From: Teichococcus oryzae
GTDB lineage: Bacteria > Pseudomonadota > Alphaproteobacteria > Acetobacterales > Acetobacteraceae
Direction: 5' to 3'
Assembly: GCF_008386565.1 (NCBI RefSeq)
Contig: NZ_VUKA01000004.1
Location: 1-64,000 of the forward strand
Length of the DNA: 64,000 bases
Position numbers and translations under genes: made by a program
Part shown: positions 24,007 to 32,548 of the stretch, in pieces
Numbering within the stretch: position 1 is the first letter of the stretch
How the letters are laid out: the number at the start of each line of letters is the position of its first letter
The notes under the pieces: model-generated
Seen by the model: only the letters and a program-made list of their open reading frames with translations
Databases searched by the model: none
What the model was told of the DNA's origin: nothing

Positions 24007-25356
24007 ATGCCGCCTGAAGCCGCAGCCGCCACCATGCCGTCCCCCGCCGGGGCGCCTCCTTCCCCCTGCGACGTTCTGGTGATCGGCGGCGGGCCGGCGG
24101 GCAGCACCGCCGCCGCCCTGCTCGCGGCGCGCGGCCGCCGCGTCGTGCTGCTGGAAAAGGATGCGCATCCCCGGTTCCATATCGGCGAATCCCTGCTGCC
24201 GCTGAACCTGCGCATCTTCGAGAAGCTCGGCGTGGCCGAGGAGGTGCGCGCCATCGGCGTGCACAAGCCGGGCGCCTCCTTCATCTCGGACGAGCATGGC
24301 AGCAAGGTGTCGTTCCTGTTCATCAATGGGCTGAACAAGGACTACACGCACAGCTACCAGGTGAAGCGCGCCGATTTCGACGCGCTCCTGTTCCGCCACG
24401 CCGCCGCGCGAGGCGCCGAGACCCATGAGAACACGCGCGTCCTGTCCGTGGCGCTGGGCGGCCGCCAGGGCCACTGCATCACCGCGCGCGGCGCCGATGG
24501 CCGGACGCGCGCCTGGCAGGCCCGCTTCGTCATCGACGCCTCCGGCCGCGACACCGTGCTGGCGCAGGCGATGGGCGGCAAGCAGCGGGACCCGCACAAC
24601 AATTCCGCCGCCGTGTTCGGCCATTTCCACGGCGTCGCGCCCTGCGAGGACTGCCCCGAAGGCAACATCACCATCCACCTGCTCGACGATGGATGGTGCT
24701 GGATGATTCCGCTGCCGGGTGGCGTCACCAGCGTCGGCGTGGTCGGCACCCCGGCCCTGTTCAAGCGCCGCCAGGGCAGCTTCGAGCAGTTGCTGATGCA
24801 GGAGCTGGACCGCAGCCCCTCGGCGCGGGCGCGAATGCGGGAGGCCGAGCTGATCTCGCCGGTCACCACCACCGGCAACTATTCCTACCGCGCCAAGGTG
24901 ATGCAGGGCGAGGGATGGCTGATGGCCGGCGATGCCTTCGCCTTCCTGGACCCGGTGTTCTCCTCCGGCGTGATGCTGGCCATGGCCAGCGCCGAGCTGG
25001 GCGCCGAGGCGGCCGACATCTGGCTGGACGACCCGGCGCGCGCCGCGCCGCTGTTGCGCGCCTTCGAGGGCAAGGTGCGCCGCGCCATCGATGCGATGTC
25101 CTGGCTGGTCTACCGCATCAACCGGCCGGTGCTGCGGGACATGTTCATGCAGCCCTCCAACCGCTTCCGCATGCGGGACGGGCTGGTCAGCCTGCTGGCC
25201 GGAGACGTGCATGCCGATACCAGCCGCCAGCTGCCGGTGATCGCATTCAAGACAACCTACAGGATTCTGAGCCTGCTGCACCGGATGGGCTGGCATCTGC
25301 GCGATGGCGGGCTGCGGCGCATGCCGCGCGGGCCGGCGCCCGCAGCCGCCGAGTGA
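24007..25356 (+). CDS. flavin-dependent halogenase-family oxidoreductase
   Basis: The 449-residue FAD enzyme has GGGPAGST at about 27-34, HIGESLLPLN, and GWLMAGDAFAFLDPVFSSGVMLA near the FAD end. GWCWMIPLPGG includes the WxWxIP signature usually used to recognise flavin-dependent halogenases. A Lys at about 87 (HKPGASF) is a candidate for the halogenating lysine, but I could not align it. Xanthomonadin clusters contain a related enzyme and their pigments are brominated. It is separated from the ketoreductase by 102 bases. ATG 24034 is an alternative start. Confidence 0.75.
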   Translation: MPPEAAAATMPSPAGAPPSPCDVLVIGGGPAGSTAAALLAARGRRVVLLEKDAHPRFHIGESLLPLNLRIFEKLGVAEEVRAIGVHKPGASFISDEHGSKVSFLFINGLNKDYTHSYQVKRADFDALLFRHAAARGAETHENTRVLSVALGGRQGHCITARGADGRTRAWQARFVIDASGRDTVLAQAMGGKQRDPHNNSAAVFGHFHGVAPCEDCPEGNITIHLLDDGWCWMIPLPGGVTSVGVVGTPALFKRRQGSFEQLLMQELDRSPSARARMREAELISPVTTTGNYSYRAKVMQGEGWLMAGDAFAFLDPVFSSGVMLAMASAELGAEAADIWLDDPARAAPLLRAFEGKVRRAIDAMSWLVYRINRPVLRDMFMQPSNRFRMRDGLVSLLAGDVHADTSRQLPVIAFKTTYRILSLLHRMGWHLRDGGLRRMPRGPAPAAAE

Positions 25357-25442
25357 TCCGCCACCGCCAGCTCATGCCTCCAGGAGCGTCCATGCGCCGC
25401 CTTGCCGCTTTCGCCGCCCTGCGCTGAGCGCGCGGCCGGCCG

Positions 25443-26432
25443 CTACGGCGCGGCCAGCCAGGCCGCCGCCGCGCGGTCCGCGCCCGAGGGCAAGGTTGTG
25501 GCCGGTGCCGCCATCCAGGCCAGGATGTCGCCGGCCACTGTGGCGCGGTTCCTGTCGCGCAGCAGCATGTGGAAGCCCTCCGGGTAGTAGGCGGCGCGCA
25601 GGGCCGGGTCACCAGCCGCGCGGCGCAGGAAATCGCGGATCGGGCCGGCGCGGATGATGCGGTCCTGCGCGCCGTAGAGCAGCAGCATGGGCACGGTCCG
25701 GCGCGGCACCGCGCGGGCGGCCTCGTCCATCAGCCCGACAAGGCCGTAAAGCGTGTCCACCCGCACCTCCTTGTAGGTCAGCGGGTCACGGCTCCAGCCG
25801 CGCATCGCCTCCTCGTCATCGGTGGGCGCGAAGCCGGGGGCGGAATTGCGGAATTCCAGCAGCGGCACGGTATGCGCCGCGAAATCCAGCACGTTGCGCG
25901 CCAGCCATCCCAGGCTGTCGCGGCCCTGCACGGCGGGCGCCACCAGCACCACTCCATCCACCGGCGGCGGGTCCGGCGACGCGAGCGCCACCAGCGCCAC
26001 GGCGCCGCCCATGCTTTCGCCCAGCAGGAACAAGGGCAGGCCCGGATGCCGCGCCCGCAGCAGCCGCGCGGCGCGGGCGGCATCCCCGGCCAGGGCCGCC
26101 GCGCCAGGCCAGACGCCGCGATGCGGCGCGCCGCCGAAGCCGCGCTGGTCATAGGCGTAGAAGGCGATGCCGGCCGCCAGCAGCGGCTCGGCGGAACGGC
26201 GGAAGGCGTTGCTGGCGGTGTCGCCGAAGCCATGCAGCGCCAGGATCACGGCGCGTGGCGGCTCCGGCGGCAGCCAGGCCCGCATCGGCAGGGCCGCCCC
26301 ATCGGCCATGACAAAGGATTCGGGCGCCATGGACGGCGCGGTGACCACCGGCCCGGCCGGGATCACCTGCGGCGAGCAGCCGCCGGCCAGAACCAGCAGA
26401 ACAAGCAGCGGCAACAGTTCTGTGCGGCGCAT
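25443..26432 (-). CDS. lipoprotein alpha/beta hydrolase (lysophospholipase-like)
   Basis: The 329-residue product has a lipoprotein signal (LVLLVLAGGC, lipidated Cys19). The serine-hydrolase domain includes LHGFGD at 67-71, YAYDQRGFG, nucleophile Ser140 in LGESMGG, an acid near AQDRI and a His in EGFHML. This is the pattern of monoacylglycerol lipase/lysophospholipase proteins. Anchored in the envelope, it may cleave lysolipids or esters. It is convergent with the halogenase-like gene; a role in pigment metabolism is possible but unsupported. Confidence 0.8.
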   Translation of the reverse strand: MRRTELLPLLVLLVLAGGCSPQVIPAGPVVTAPSMAPESFVMADGAALPMRAWLPPEPPRAVILALHGFGDTASNAFRRSAEPLLAAGIAFYAYDQRGFGGAPHRGVWPGAAALAGDAARAARLLRARHPGLPLFLLGESMGGAVALVALASPDPPPVDGVVLVAPAVQGRDSLGWLARNVLDFAAHTVPLLEFRNSAPGFAPTDDEEAMRGWSRDPLTYKEVRVDTLYGLVGLMDEAARAVPRRTVPMLLLYGAQDRIIRAGPIRDFLRRAAGDPALRAAYYPEGFHMLLRDRNRATVAGDILAWMAAPATTLPSGADRAAAAWLAAP

Positions 26433-26590
26433 GAACAAGATCAAACGGCGGGGGCGGAGCATGGCGCATGCTGGCGCAGGCCCGCCAGGCAAGGCCAGCG
26501 CCTTTCGCCGCCCTTCCGCTGCCGGCACCGCCCAGGCTAGGTTGCGGCCATGACCGTCATCGGGGCGCCTGTTCCTCCGGGCGCGCCGTG

Positions 26591-27016
26591 ATGGGCCTGC
26601 TGTTCGGGCTGTTCGCCAGCGCCTTCCTGTCCGCCACCCTGCTGCCGGGCTCCTCGGAAGCGGCGCTGGTCGCGCTGCTCGCCGGCACGGCGCTGCCGCC
26701 CTGGTGGCTCGTTGCCGCCGCCACCGCCGGCAACGTGCTGGGATCGGTGGTGAATTACGGCATTGGCCGGGGGGTGGAACGGTTCCGGGACCGAAGCTGG
26801 TTTCCGGTCGCCCCGCGCCGCTACGAACAGGCTGTGGGCTGGTACCGGCGCTTCGGCCGCTGGTCGCTACTGTGTTCCTGGGTGCCGGTGGTGGGCGATC
26901 CGCTGACACTGGTGGCGGGCGCCCTGCGCGAGGATTGGCGGGTGTTCCTGGTTCTCGTGACGCTGGGCAAGGCGGCGCGCTACGGCGCCATCGCCGGCGC
27001 CTTCGCGGCGCTGTAG
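26591..27016 (+). CDS. YqaA-like (DedA/SNARE-associated) membrane protein
   Basis: The 141-residue integral membrane protein contains FLSATLLPGSSEAALVALL near the N-terminus and NVLGSVVNYGIGRGVERF. Next come YRRFGRWSLLCSWVPVVGDPLTLVAGALR and a C-terminal helix, the core of the YqaA/DedA family. Members are linked to lipid flipping and membrane homeostasis. ATG 26591 or the GTG just before it may be the start. Confidence 0.8.
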   Translation: MGLLFGLFASAFLSATLLPGSSEAALVALLAGTALPPWWLVAAATAGNVLGSVVNYGIGRGVERFRDRSWFPVAPRRYEQAVGWYRRFGRWSLLCSWVPVVGDPLTLVAGALREDWRVFLVLVTLGKAARYGAIAGAFAAL

Positions 27017-27054
27017 CTTGCCCTGCCCTCACCGGGGCGGTTAAGCCGCGCCCC

Positions 27055-28230
27055 ATGCAAGATTTCGATGCGGTGATCCTCGGCGCCGGCGCGGCCGGGC
27101 TGATGTGCGCGTTGCGCGCCGGGCAGCGCGGGCGGCGGGTCCTGGTGCTGGACCACGCGCGGGAAGCGGGCGCCAAGATCCTGATTTCCGGCGGCGGGCG
27201 CTGCAACTTCACCAACACCGGAACGGTGCCGGAGCGGTTCTTCTCGAACAACCCGCATTTCGCCAAATCGGCACTGCGCCGCTACACCCCGGCGGATTTC
27301 CTGGCGCTGGTGGAGAAGCACCGCATCGCCTGGCACGAGAAGACGCTCGGGCAGCTGTTCTGCGACGGCTCGGCGCGGCAGATCGTCGCCATGCTGCTGG
27401 CGGAATGCGCCGCCGCCGGGGTGGAGGTCCGCCTCGGCCACCGCGTCACCGACGTGTCCCGCGCCGACCGCTTCCGCGTGGACACCGATCGCGGCGCCTT
27501 CGCCGCGCCCGCCCTGGTGCTGGCGACCGGCGGGCTGTCCATTCCGAAGATGGGCGCCACCGGCCTGTCGCTGGACATCGCCTGCCGCTTCGGCCTGCCG
27601 CTGACGGAAACGCGGCCGGCCCTGGTGCCGCTGACCTTCGCTGAGGAGATGCTGGCGCTGATGCGGCCGCTTTCCGGCGTGGCCCTTCCGGCGGTGGCGC
27701 GGATCGGCAAGCTGGCCTTCCCCGAGGCGGTGCTGTTCACCCATCGCGGCCTGTCGGGTCCGGCGGTGCTGCAGATCTCCTCCGCCTGGCGCGAAGGGGG
27801 CGAGATCCGGCTCGACCTGCTGCCGGGGCGGGATGCCGACGCCGCGCTGCTGGCCGCCAAGCGCGCGCGCCCGCGCGCCGAGCCGCGCACCGCCCTGGCC
27901 GAGCTGCTGCCCCAGCGCCTGGCGCAGGCCCTGGCCGCCGCGCAGCTGCCCGACCGTATCCTGGCCGAGCAGACCGACAAGGATCTTCGACGCCTGGGCG
28001 CCATGCTGGGCGACTGGCGCCTCACACCCTCCGGCACGGAAGGCTATGCCAAGGCCGAGGTGATGCTGGGCGGCGTGGACACGGCCGCGCTGTCCTCCCA
28101 GACACTGGGCGCCAAGGCGGTGCCCGGCCTGCACGTGGTGGGCGAGGCGGTGGACGTGACCGGCTGGCTCGGCGGCTACAATTTCCAATGGGCCTGGGCC
28201 AGCGGCTGGTGCGCCGGGGGGGCGCTGTAG
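27055..28230 (+). CDS. BaiN/HI0933-family flavoprotein
   Basis: The 391-residue NAD(P)/FAD-dependent enzyme has the N-terminal dinucleotide motif VILGAGAAGLMCA and the family signature ISGGGRCNFTN (about 45-55). It also has VLATGGLSIPKMGATG, FTHRGLSGPAVLQISS and a C-terminal GEAVDVTGWLGGYNFQWAW. HI0933-like proteins are widespread and mostly uncharacterised; BaiN reduces a bile acid intermediate in gut clostridia. The reaction here is unknown. It follows the YqaA gene by 38 bases. Confidence 0.85.
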   Translation: MQDFDAVILGAGAAGLMCALRAGQRGRRVLVLDHAREAGAKILISGGGRCNFTNTGTVPERFFSNNPHFAKSALRRYTPADFLALVEKHRIAWHEKTLGQLFCDGSARQIVAMLLAECAAAGVEVRLGHRVTDVSRADRFRVDTDRGAFAAPALVLATGGLSIPKMGATGLSLDIACRFGLPLTETRPALVPLTFAEEMLALMRPLSGVALPAVARIGKLAFPEAVLFTHRGLSGPAVLQISSAWREGGEIRLDLLPGRDADAALLAAKRARPRAEPRTALAELLPQRLAQALAAAQLPDRILAEQTDKDLRRLGAMLGDWRLTPSGTEGYAKAEVMLGGVDTAALSSQTLGAKAVPGLHVVGEAVDVTGWLGGYNFQWAWASGWCAGGAL

Positions 28231-28239
28231 CCCCGGGCC

Positions 28240-28626
28240 TCAGGGTTCCTGGTAGCCCAGGGCCCGCAGCTCCAGCCGCAACCCTGTGGGATCACGGGCG
28301 AACCACAGCCCGGCGCGGGTGGCGGAGCCGCGCGGCACGTAGTCCAGCGTCACGCGGCTGGTCTCGACCGTCGCCTCGCCATCATAGAGCCGCCCCTCGA
28401 TCTCCACGGCGGCGGCGGTCCGCATGCCGTCATTATGCACCATGAGCCGCACCACGTGGCCGGTGCCGGAGGCGGGGCCAGGGCTGGCTTCCAGCCGCAG
28501 CTCCGGCGTCGCCCCGGGATCGCCGCCGGGGATCTGCGCGGCGACGATGCCGAGCGTGCCCGCCACCACGGCGCCGCCCAGCGCGGCGCAGATCCATTCC
28601 AGGGAGGGCCGCCTGGCCATGCTCAC
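28240..28626 (-). CDS. TIGR02588-family protein
   Basis: The 128-residue protein has an N-terminal membrane anchor (about 8-30). A beta-rich domain follows, with VVRLMVHNDGMRTAAAVEIEGRLYDG and TLDYVPRGSATRAGLWF, resembling an Ig-like fold. It agrees with TIGR02588, usually encoded next to a TIGR02587 membrane protein, as here. GTG 28626 overlaps the upstream stop by GTGA; ATG 28620 is the alternative. The function is unknown. Confidence 0.75.
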   Translation of the reverse strand: MSMARRPSLEWICAALGGAVVAGTLGIVAAQIPGGDPGATPELRLEASPGPASGTGHVVRLMVHNDGMRTAAAVEIEGRLYDGEATVETSRVTLDYVPRGSATRAGLWFARDPTGLRLELRALGYQEP

Positions 28627-29465
28627 ACCACCAGGCGGGCCAGCCCCGCGCCCAGCGCGCCGGGAAAGGCCAGCACCACCGTCATCATCGCCACCATGGG
28701 GATGGAGGCATCATCCGTCCGGCCAAAGGTCCAGAGCACATAGGCGCTGATCGCCAGGGCCAAGCCGTAGCCGGCCAGGGTGTAGGTGAAGAAGGTGGCC
28801 CAGAAGCCCTCATCCGCCGGCTCCTCCTGCCCCGCGAAGCCCACCGTGTAGACCAGCGCGTGCAGCAGCAGCAGCGAGACGGCCATCAGCAGCAGGATCT
28901 GCCACGGGCCCATGCGGAAGGTGATCAGGACCATCTCCTCGGTGGGGGCGACGTTGAAGGCCAGGAAGACGGCGCCGGCCGCCATCAGGAAAAGCTGGGC
29001 GGGGTAGCCGGCGCGGTCCTCCTTGGTTTGTTCGTCCGGCGCTCCGCCAAGCTGCTGCCGCGCCGCCACCGCGCCGATGCCGGCCGGCACCGCCTGGATC
29101 GCGACCATGCCGGCGGCGCCGCGCCAGCCCTGCATCTGGTCCAGCACGCCGAGCAGCCACAGCACCGCCACGCTGCCGAGGCAGCCGATGCCAAAGGCGG
29201 TGACGCCGCCGATCAACGCATCCGTCATGTCCCGCGCGGGCTGGAAGCCGCTGAAATAGGCCAGCCCGACCTGCAGCCCGAGGCCTGTCAGCAGAAACAG
29301 CAGCAGCCGGTATGGCTCGACATAGAAGCCGATCCACCACATCTCCATGGTCATGATCAGCGGGAAGGCGAAGATCAGCGCCCCCGCGAAGCCGCGCGCC
29401 AGGCCGAGGGCATAGTCCCGGTTTGCATTGTTCCGGTCCGCCTTCCATCCCGCCGCCTCAGCCAT
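28623..29465 (-). CDS. TIGR02587-family membrane protein
   Basis: The 280-residue integral membrane protein has about eight hydrophobic segments. ALGLARGFAGALIFAFPLIMTMEMWWIG opens it, and FLAFNVAPTEEMVLI lies in the second half, both typical of TIGR02587. It is coupled by GTGA to the TIGR02588 gene, implying a two-component membrane unit. The role is unknown; the family often occurs near stress genes in proteobacteria, but no such neighbour is visible here. Confidence 0.75.
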   Translation of the reverse strand: MAEAAGWKADRNNANRDYALGLARGFAGALIFAFPLIMTMEMWWIGFYVEPYRLLLFLLTGLGLQVGLAYFSGFQPARDMTDALIGGVTAFGIGCLGSVAVLWLLGVLDQMQGWRGAAGMVAIQAVPAGIGAVAARQQLGGAPDEQTKEDRAGYPAQLFLMAAGAVFLAFNVAPTEEMVLITFRMGPWQILLLMAVSLLLLHALVYTVGFAGQEEPADEGFWATFFTYTLAGYGLALAISAYVLWTFGRTDDASIPMVAMMTVVLAFPGALGAGLARLVV

Positions 29466-29585
29466 TGATGCGCTTCCCTGCCCAGTCTCTGTGCTGGTAC
29501 AAACTCACCCTGCCGCGTCCGGTTGTGGCGGACCGCGAGGGGCGGCGGCCGGCGCGGTTCAGCGGAGCGCGCCCCGGCAGGAAGC

Positions 29586-30239
29586 TCAGTCCACCTCCAG
29601 TTCCTCGATGGCCTCGGGCTCCATCGCCGCTTCCCGCATCCAGTCGACCATGGGCTCCCAGGCCAGTATGTGGTCGCGATACGCGGCACAAGGCGGCTCC
29701 AGCGCCACGTCATAGGTCAGGAAGCGGCTGGCCACCGGGCCGTACATGGCATCTGCGATGGTGGGGCGGCCGCCGAACAGCCAGGGCCCGCCATGCGCCT
29801 CGAGGCAGTCGCGCCAGATTTCCTGGATCAGCGCAATATCGGCACGCGCCCCTGACCAGGGCCGGTGGCCCGGCCGCCGCGCCCGCATGTTCAGCGGGAG
29901 GGAGGAGCGCAGCGCCACGAAGCCGGAATGCATCTCACCGGAGATGGCGCGGGCATGCGCGCGCATCTGGCGGGTTTCCGGCCACATCCCTGCCTCGGGA
30001 TGGATTTCATTGAGGTATTCGGCGATGGCGAGGGTGTCCCAGATGGTCACCTCGCCATGCAGCAGGCTGGGCAGCCGGATGGTGGGGCTGTTCAGGGTCA
30101 GTTCGGCACGTGCCTGCGGGTCGTCCGCGGCCACCGGTACGACGGTGAAGGCTAGGCCGGACAACCGGCACAGCAGGTATCCGCGCAGGGACCAGGAGGA
30201 ATAATTCCGGCTGCTGATCAGGAGCTTGGCTTCGGCCAT
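29586..30239 (-). CDS. glutathione S-transferase family protein
   Basis: The 217-residue protein starts with the thioredoxin-like GST domain (LLISSRNYSSWSLRGYLLCRLSGL). RLPSLLHGEVTIWDTLAIAEYLNE follows, carrying the cis-Pro and glutathione-binding Asp/Thr region. The helical C-terminal domain contains WLFGGRPTIADAMYGPVASRF. ATG 30239 is favoured over an ATG two codons upstream because AAGGGG sits six bases away. The substrate is unknown. Confidence 0.85.
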   Translation of the reverse strand: MAEAKLLISSRNYSSWSLRGYLLCRLSGLAFTVVPVAADDPQARAELTLNSPTIRLPSLLHGEVTIWDTLAIAEYLNEIHPEAGMWPETRQMRAHARAISGEMHSGFVALRSSLPLNMRARRPGHRPWSGARADIALIQEIWRDCLEAHGGPWLFGGRPTIADAMYGPVASRFLTYDVALEPPCAAYRDHILAWEPMVDWMREAAMEPEAIEELEVD

Positions 30240-30464
30240 GGGCATCCCCTTCTTTCCGAAGAAGGCACCTTATCGGGGCCATGGCCTTGACGAAATGCTT
30301 ACCACTGCACCACCACCCTGGGGCCGCGGCACGCGGAAGATTGTCGTGACCGGTGGCGTGGGCAGTAACAGGATGTCGGTTGCCTGCGTTATAACCTTGA
30401 AAGGCTCCGCATCAGGCGTCTTTCAATGATTAAATGAACTGCGACGCGGGAGATTGGCGGGCGG

Positions 30465-31685
30465 ATGATGTACCAACTCTACCAGGCCCAGCAGGATCTG
30501 CTGACTCCGATCCGGCTGTTCGCCAAGGGAACCGGCGCGGTTCTGCGCCAGTTCGACAATGGACGGCCCGAAACCTTTCCGCTCCGGCAATTCACGGCCG
30601 CGCTTGAAATCCTCGGCAGCAGCGGCATCACCCATGCCCGCCCCCCCTTCGGCTTCACCACGGTCCAGGTCGGCAACCAGGAAGTGAAGGTCGAGGAGGA
30701 CCCGGTCTTCTCGACCCCCTTCGGAACGCTGCTGCATTTCCGCAAGGACACCGACATCCAGCAGCCCAAGGTGCTGGTGGTGGCGCCGATGTCCGGCCAT
30801 TTCGCCACCCTGCTGCGCGGCACGGTGCAGGTGCTGCTGCCGGAGAACGACGTCTACATCACCGACTGGACCAATGCCCGGGACGTCCCCGTCTCGGCCG
30901 GCCGCTTCGGCATGGACGAGTTCATCGACCATGTGATCCGCTTCCAGGAGGAGATCGGCCCCGGCGCCCATGTGCTGGCGGTGTGCCAGCCCGCCGTGCC
31001 CGTGCTGGCGGCGGTGGCGCGCATGTCGGAAGACAAGAATCCCGCGACGCCGCGCTCCATGGTGCTGATGGCCGGGCCGATCGACACGCGGCAAAGCCCC
31101 ACCAAGGTCAACGAGATGGCCAATTCGCATCCCATCTCCTGGTTCCGCGACAATCTGGTGGACACCGTGCCCTGGCGGCTCAAGGGCGGCGGGCGCAAGG
31201 TTTATCCCGGCGCCGTGCAGATCTCGGCCTTCATCTCGATGAACATGCAGCGGCATGTGGATGCCCATCTGGAGCAATACCGCAACCTCGTCGGCGGCGA
31301 TTCGGACCTGGCTGACGCGCACCGGCGCTTCTACGACGAATACCTGGCGGTGATGGACCTGCCGGCGGAATTCTACCTGGAAACGGTGAAATCGGTGTTC
31401 CAGGACCACGACCTGGCGCTCGGCCGCATGACGCATCATGGCAAGCCGGTGCGGCCCGAGATGATCCGGCGCACCTATCTGCTGACCGTGGAAGGCGAGC
31501 GGGACGACATCTGCGGCATCGGGCAGACCTCGGCCGCGCTGGATCTCTGCTCGGAACTGCCGGCGCACATGAAGCGGCATCACGTCCAGACTGGCGCCGG
31601 CCATTACGGCGTGTTCAGCGGCCGCCGCTGGACGCGGGAGGTTTATCCGCTGGTGCGCGGCCTGTTCGAGGAAGCCGGCGGCTAG
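30465..31685 (+). CDS. phaZ: intracellular polyhydroxyalkanoate depolymerase
   Basis: The 406-residue alpha/beta-hydrolase matches PhaZ1-type enzymes that degrade native PHA granules inside the cell: MMYQLYQAQQDLLTPIRLFA at the N-terminus and VLVVAPMSGHFATLLRGTVQ. The nucleophile elbow is VCQPAV with Cys174 instead of Ser, as in the Cupriavidus PhaZ1 group. The catalytic His is likely in GAGHYGVFSGRRW. It points to PHA storage in this organism. About 220 bases of upstream sequence without a gene contain its promoter. Confidence 0.9.
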   Translation: MMYQLYQAQQDLLTPIRLFAKGTGAVLRQFDNGRPETFPLRQFTAALEILGSSGITHARPPFGFTTVQVGNQEVKVEEDPVFSTPFGTLLHFRKDTDIQQPKVLVVAPMSGHFATLLRGTVQVLLPENDVYITDWTNARDVPVSAGRFGMDEFIDHVIRFQEEIGPGAHVLAVCQPAVPVLAAVARMSEDKNPATPRSMVLMAGPIDTRQSPTKVNEMANSHPISWFRDNLVDTVPWRLKGGGRKVYPGAVQISAFISMNMQRHVDAHLEQYRNLVGGDSDLADAHRRFYDEYLAVMDLPAEFYLETVKSVFQDHDLALGRMTHHGKPVRPEMIRRTYLLTVEGERDDICGIGQTSAALDLCSELPAHMKRHHVQTGAGHYGVFSGRRWTREVYPLVRGLFEEAGG

Positions 31686-31757
31686 CGCCGGCAACCGGCT
31701 TCGCCCCGGCGGCGGCCGGCGCTATCCTTTCCGCCTCACCGGCAAAGGAAACGCGCC

Positions 31758-32456
31758 ATGCCCGAAATCACCATCCAGGCTTCCGACGGCAGCGGCAGCT
31801 TCGGCGCCTATCTGGCGATGCCGAAACAGGTGCCCGCCGGCGCCGTGGTGATGATCCAGGAAATCTTCGGCGTGAACCACGCCATGCGGTCGCTGTGCGA
31901 CTGGGTGGCCGATATGGGCTTCATCGCCATCTGCCCCGACCTGTTCTGGCGCATCGAGCCCGGCGTCGACATCACCGATGCCACGAAGGCCGAATGGGAC
32001 CGCGCCTTCGATCTGATGAACCGGTTCGACCAGAAGAAGGGCATCGAGGACCTGAAGGCCACGCTGGCTGCGGCGCGGGTGCTGCCGGGCTGCAACGGGA
32101 AGGCCGGCACCATGGGCTTCTGCCTGGGCGGAAGGCTGGCCTTCATGATGGCCACCGAATCGGATGCCGATTGCAACATCTCCTATTATGGCGTCGGCAT
32201 CGAGGGTCTGCTGGACGGCAAGGACCGGATCCACAAGCCGCTGCTGCTGCATGTGGCGGAAAAGGACCGGTTCGTGCCGGAAGCGGCGCGTGACGCCATG
32301 CAGGCCGCCCTGGGCGGCATGGGCGGCGTTGCATTGCATGTCTACCCCGGCGTGGATCACGCCTTCGCCCGCATGGGCGGCCATTCCTGGGACGGGCGCG
32401 CGGCGACCATCGCCAATGGCCGCAGCGCGGAGTTGCTGACGGCAACACTGGGTTGA
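31758..32456 (+). CDS. dienelactone hydrolase family protein
   Basis: The 232-residue alpha/beta-hydrolase has the dienelactone hydrolase triad: Cys122 in GFCLGGR, an Asp in AEKDRFVP and His201 in VDHAF. It also has QEIFGVNHAMRSLCDWVADMGF near the N-terminus. Family members open lactones in aromatic degradation, but many have other ester substrates. No aromatic ring-cleavage genes are adjacent. A 72-base gap follows phaZ. Confidence 0.85.
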   Translation: MPEITIQASDGSGSFGAYLAMPKQVPAGAVVMIQEIFGVNHAMRSLCDWVADMGFIAICPDLFWRIEPGVDITDATKAEWDRAFDLMNRFDQKKGIEDLKATLAAARVLPGCNGKAGTMGFCLGGRLAFMMATESDADCNISYYGVGIEGLLDGKDRIHKPLLLHVAEKDRFVPEAARDAMQAALGGMGGVALHVYPGVDHAFARMGGHSWDGRAATIANGRSAELLTATLG

Positions 32457-32548
32457 GCAGCGGCGGCGGCAATTCTGTTTCATTGCAGGGACCGCCGCCC
32501 CTATACCTTGGGGATGCCTTGCCCTGATGTCGCACACGGAGCAGCACG

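Noticed and set aside
25392-25427. 11-codon mini-ORF (MRRLAAFAALR) with a good ribosome site after the halogenase gene
   Set aside because: No plus-strand gene follows that it could lead. It is most likely a chance frame or a decayed signal-peptide start.
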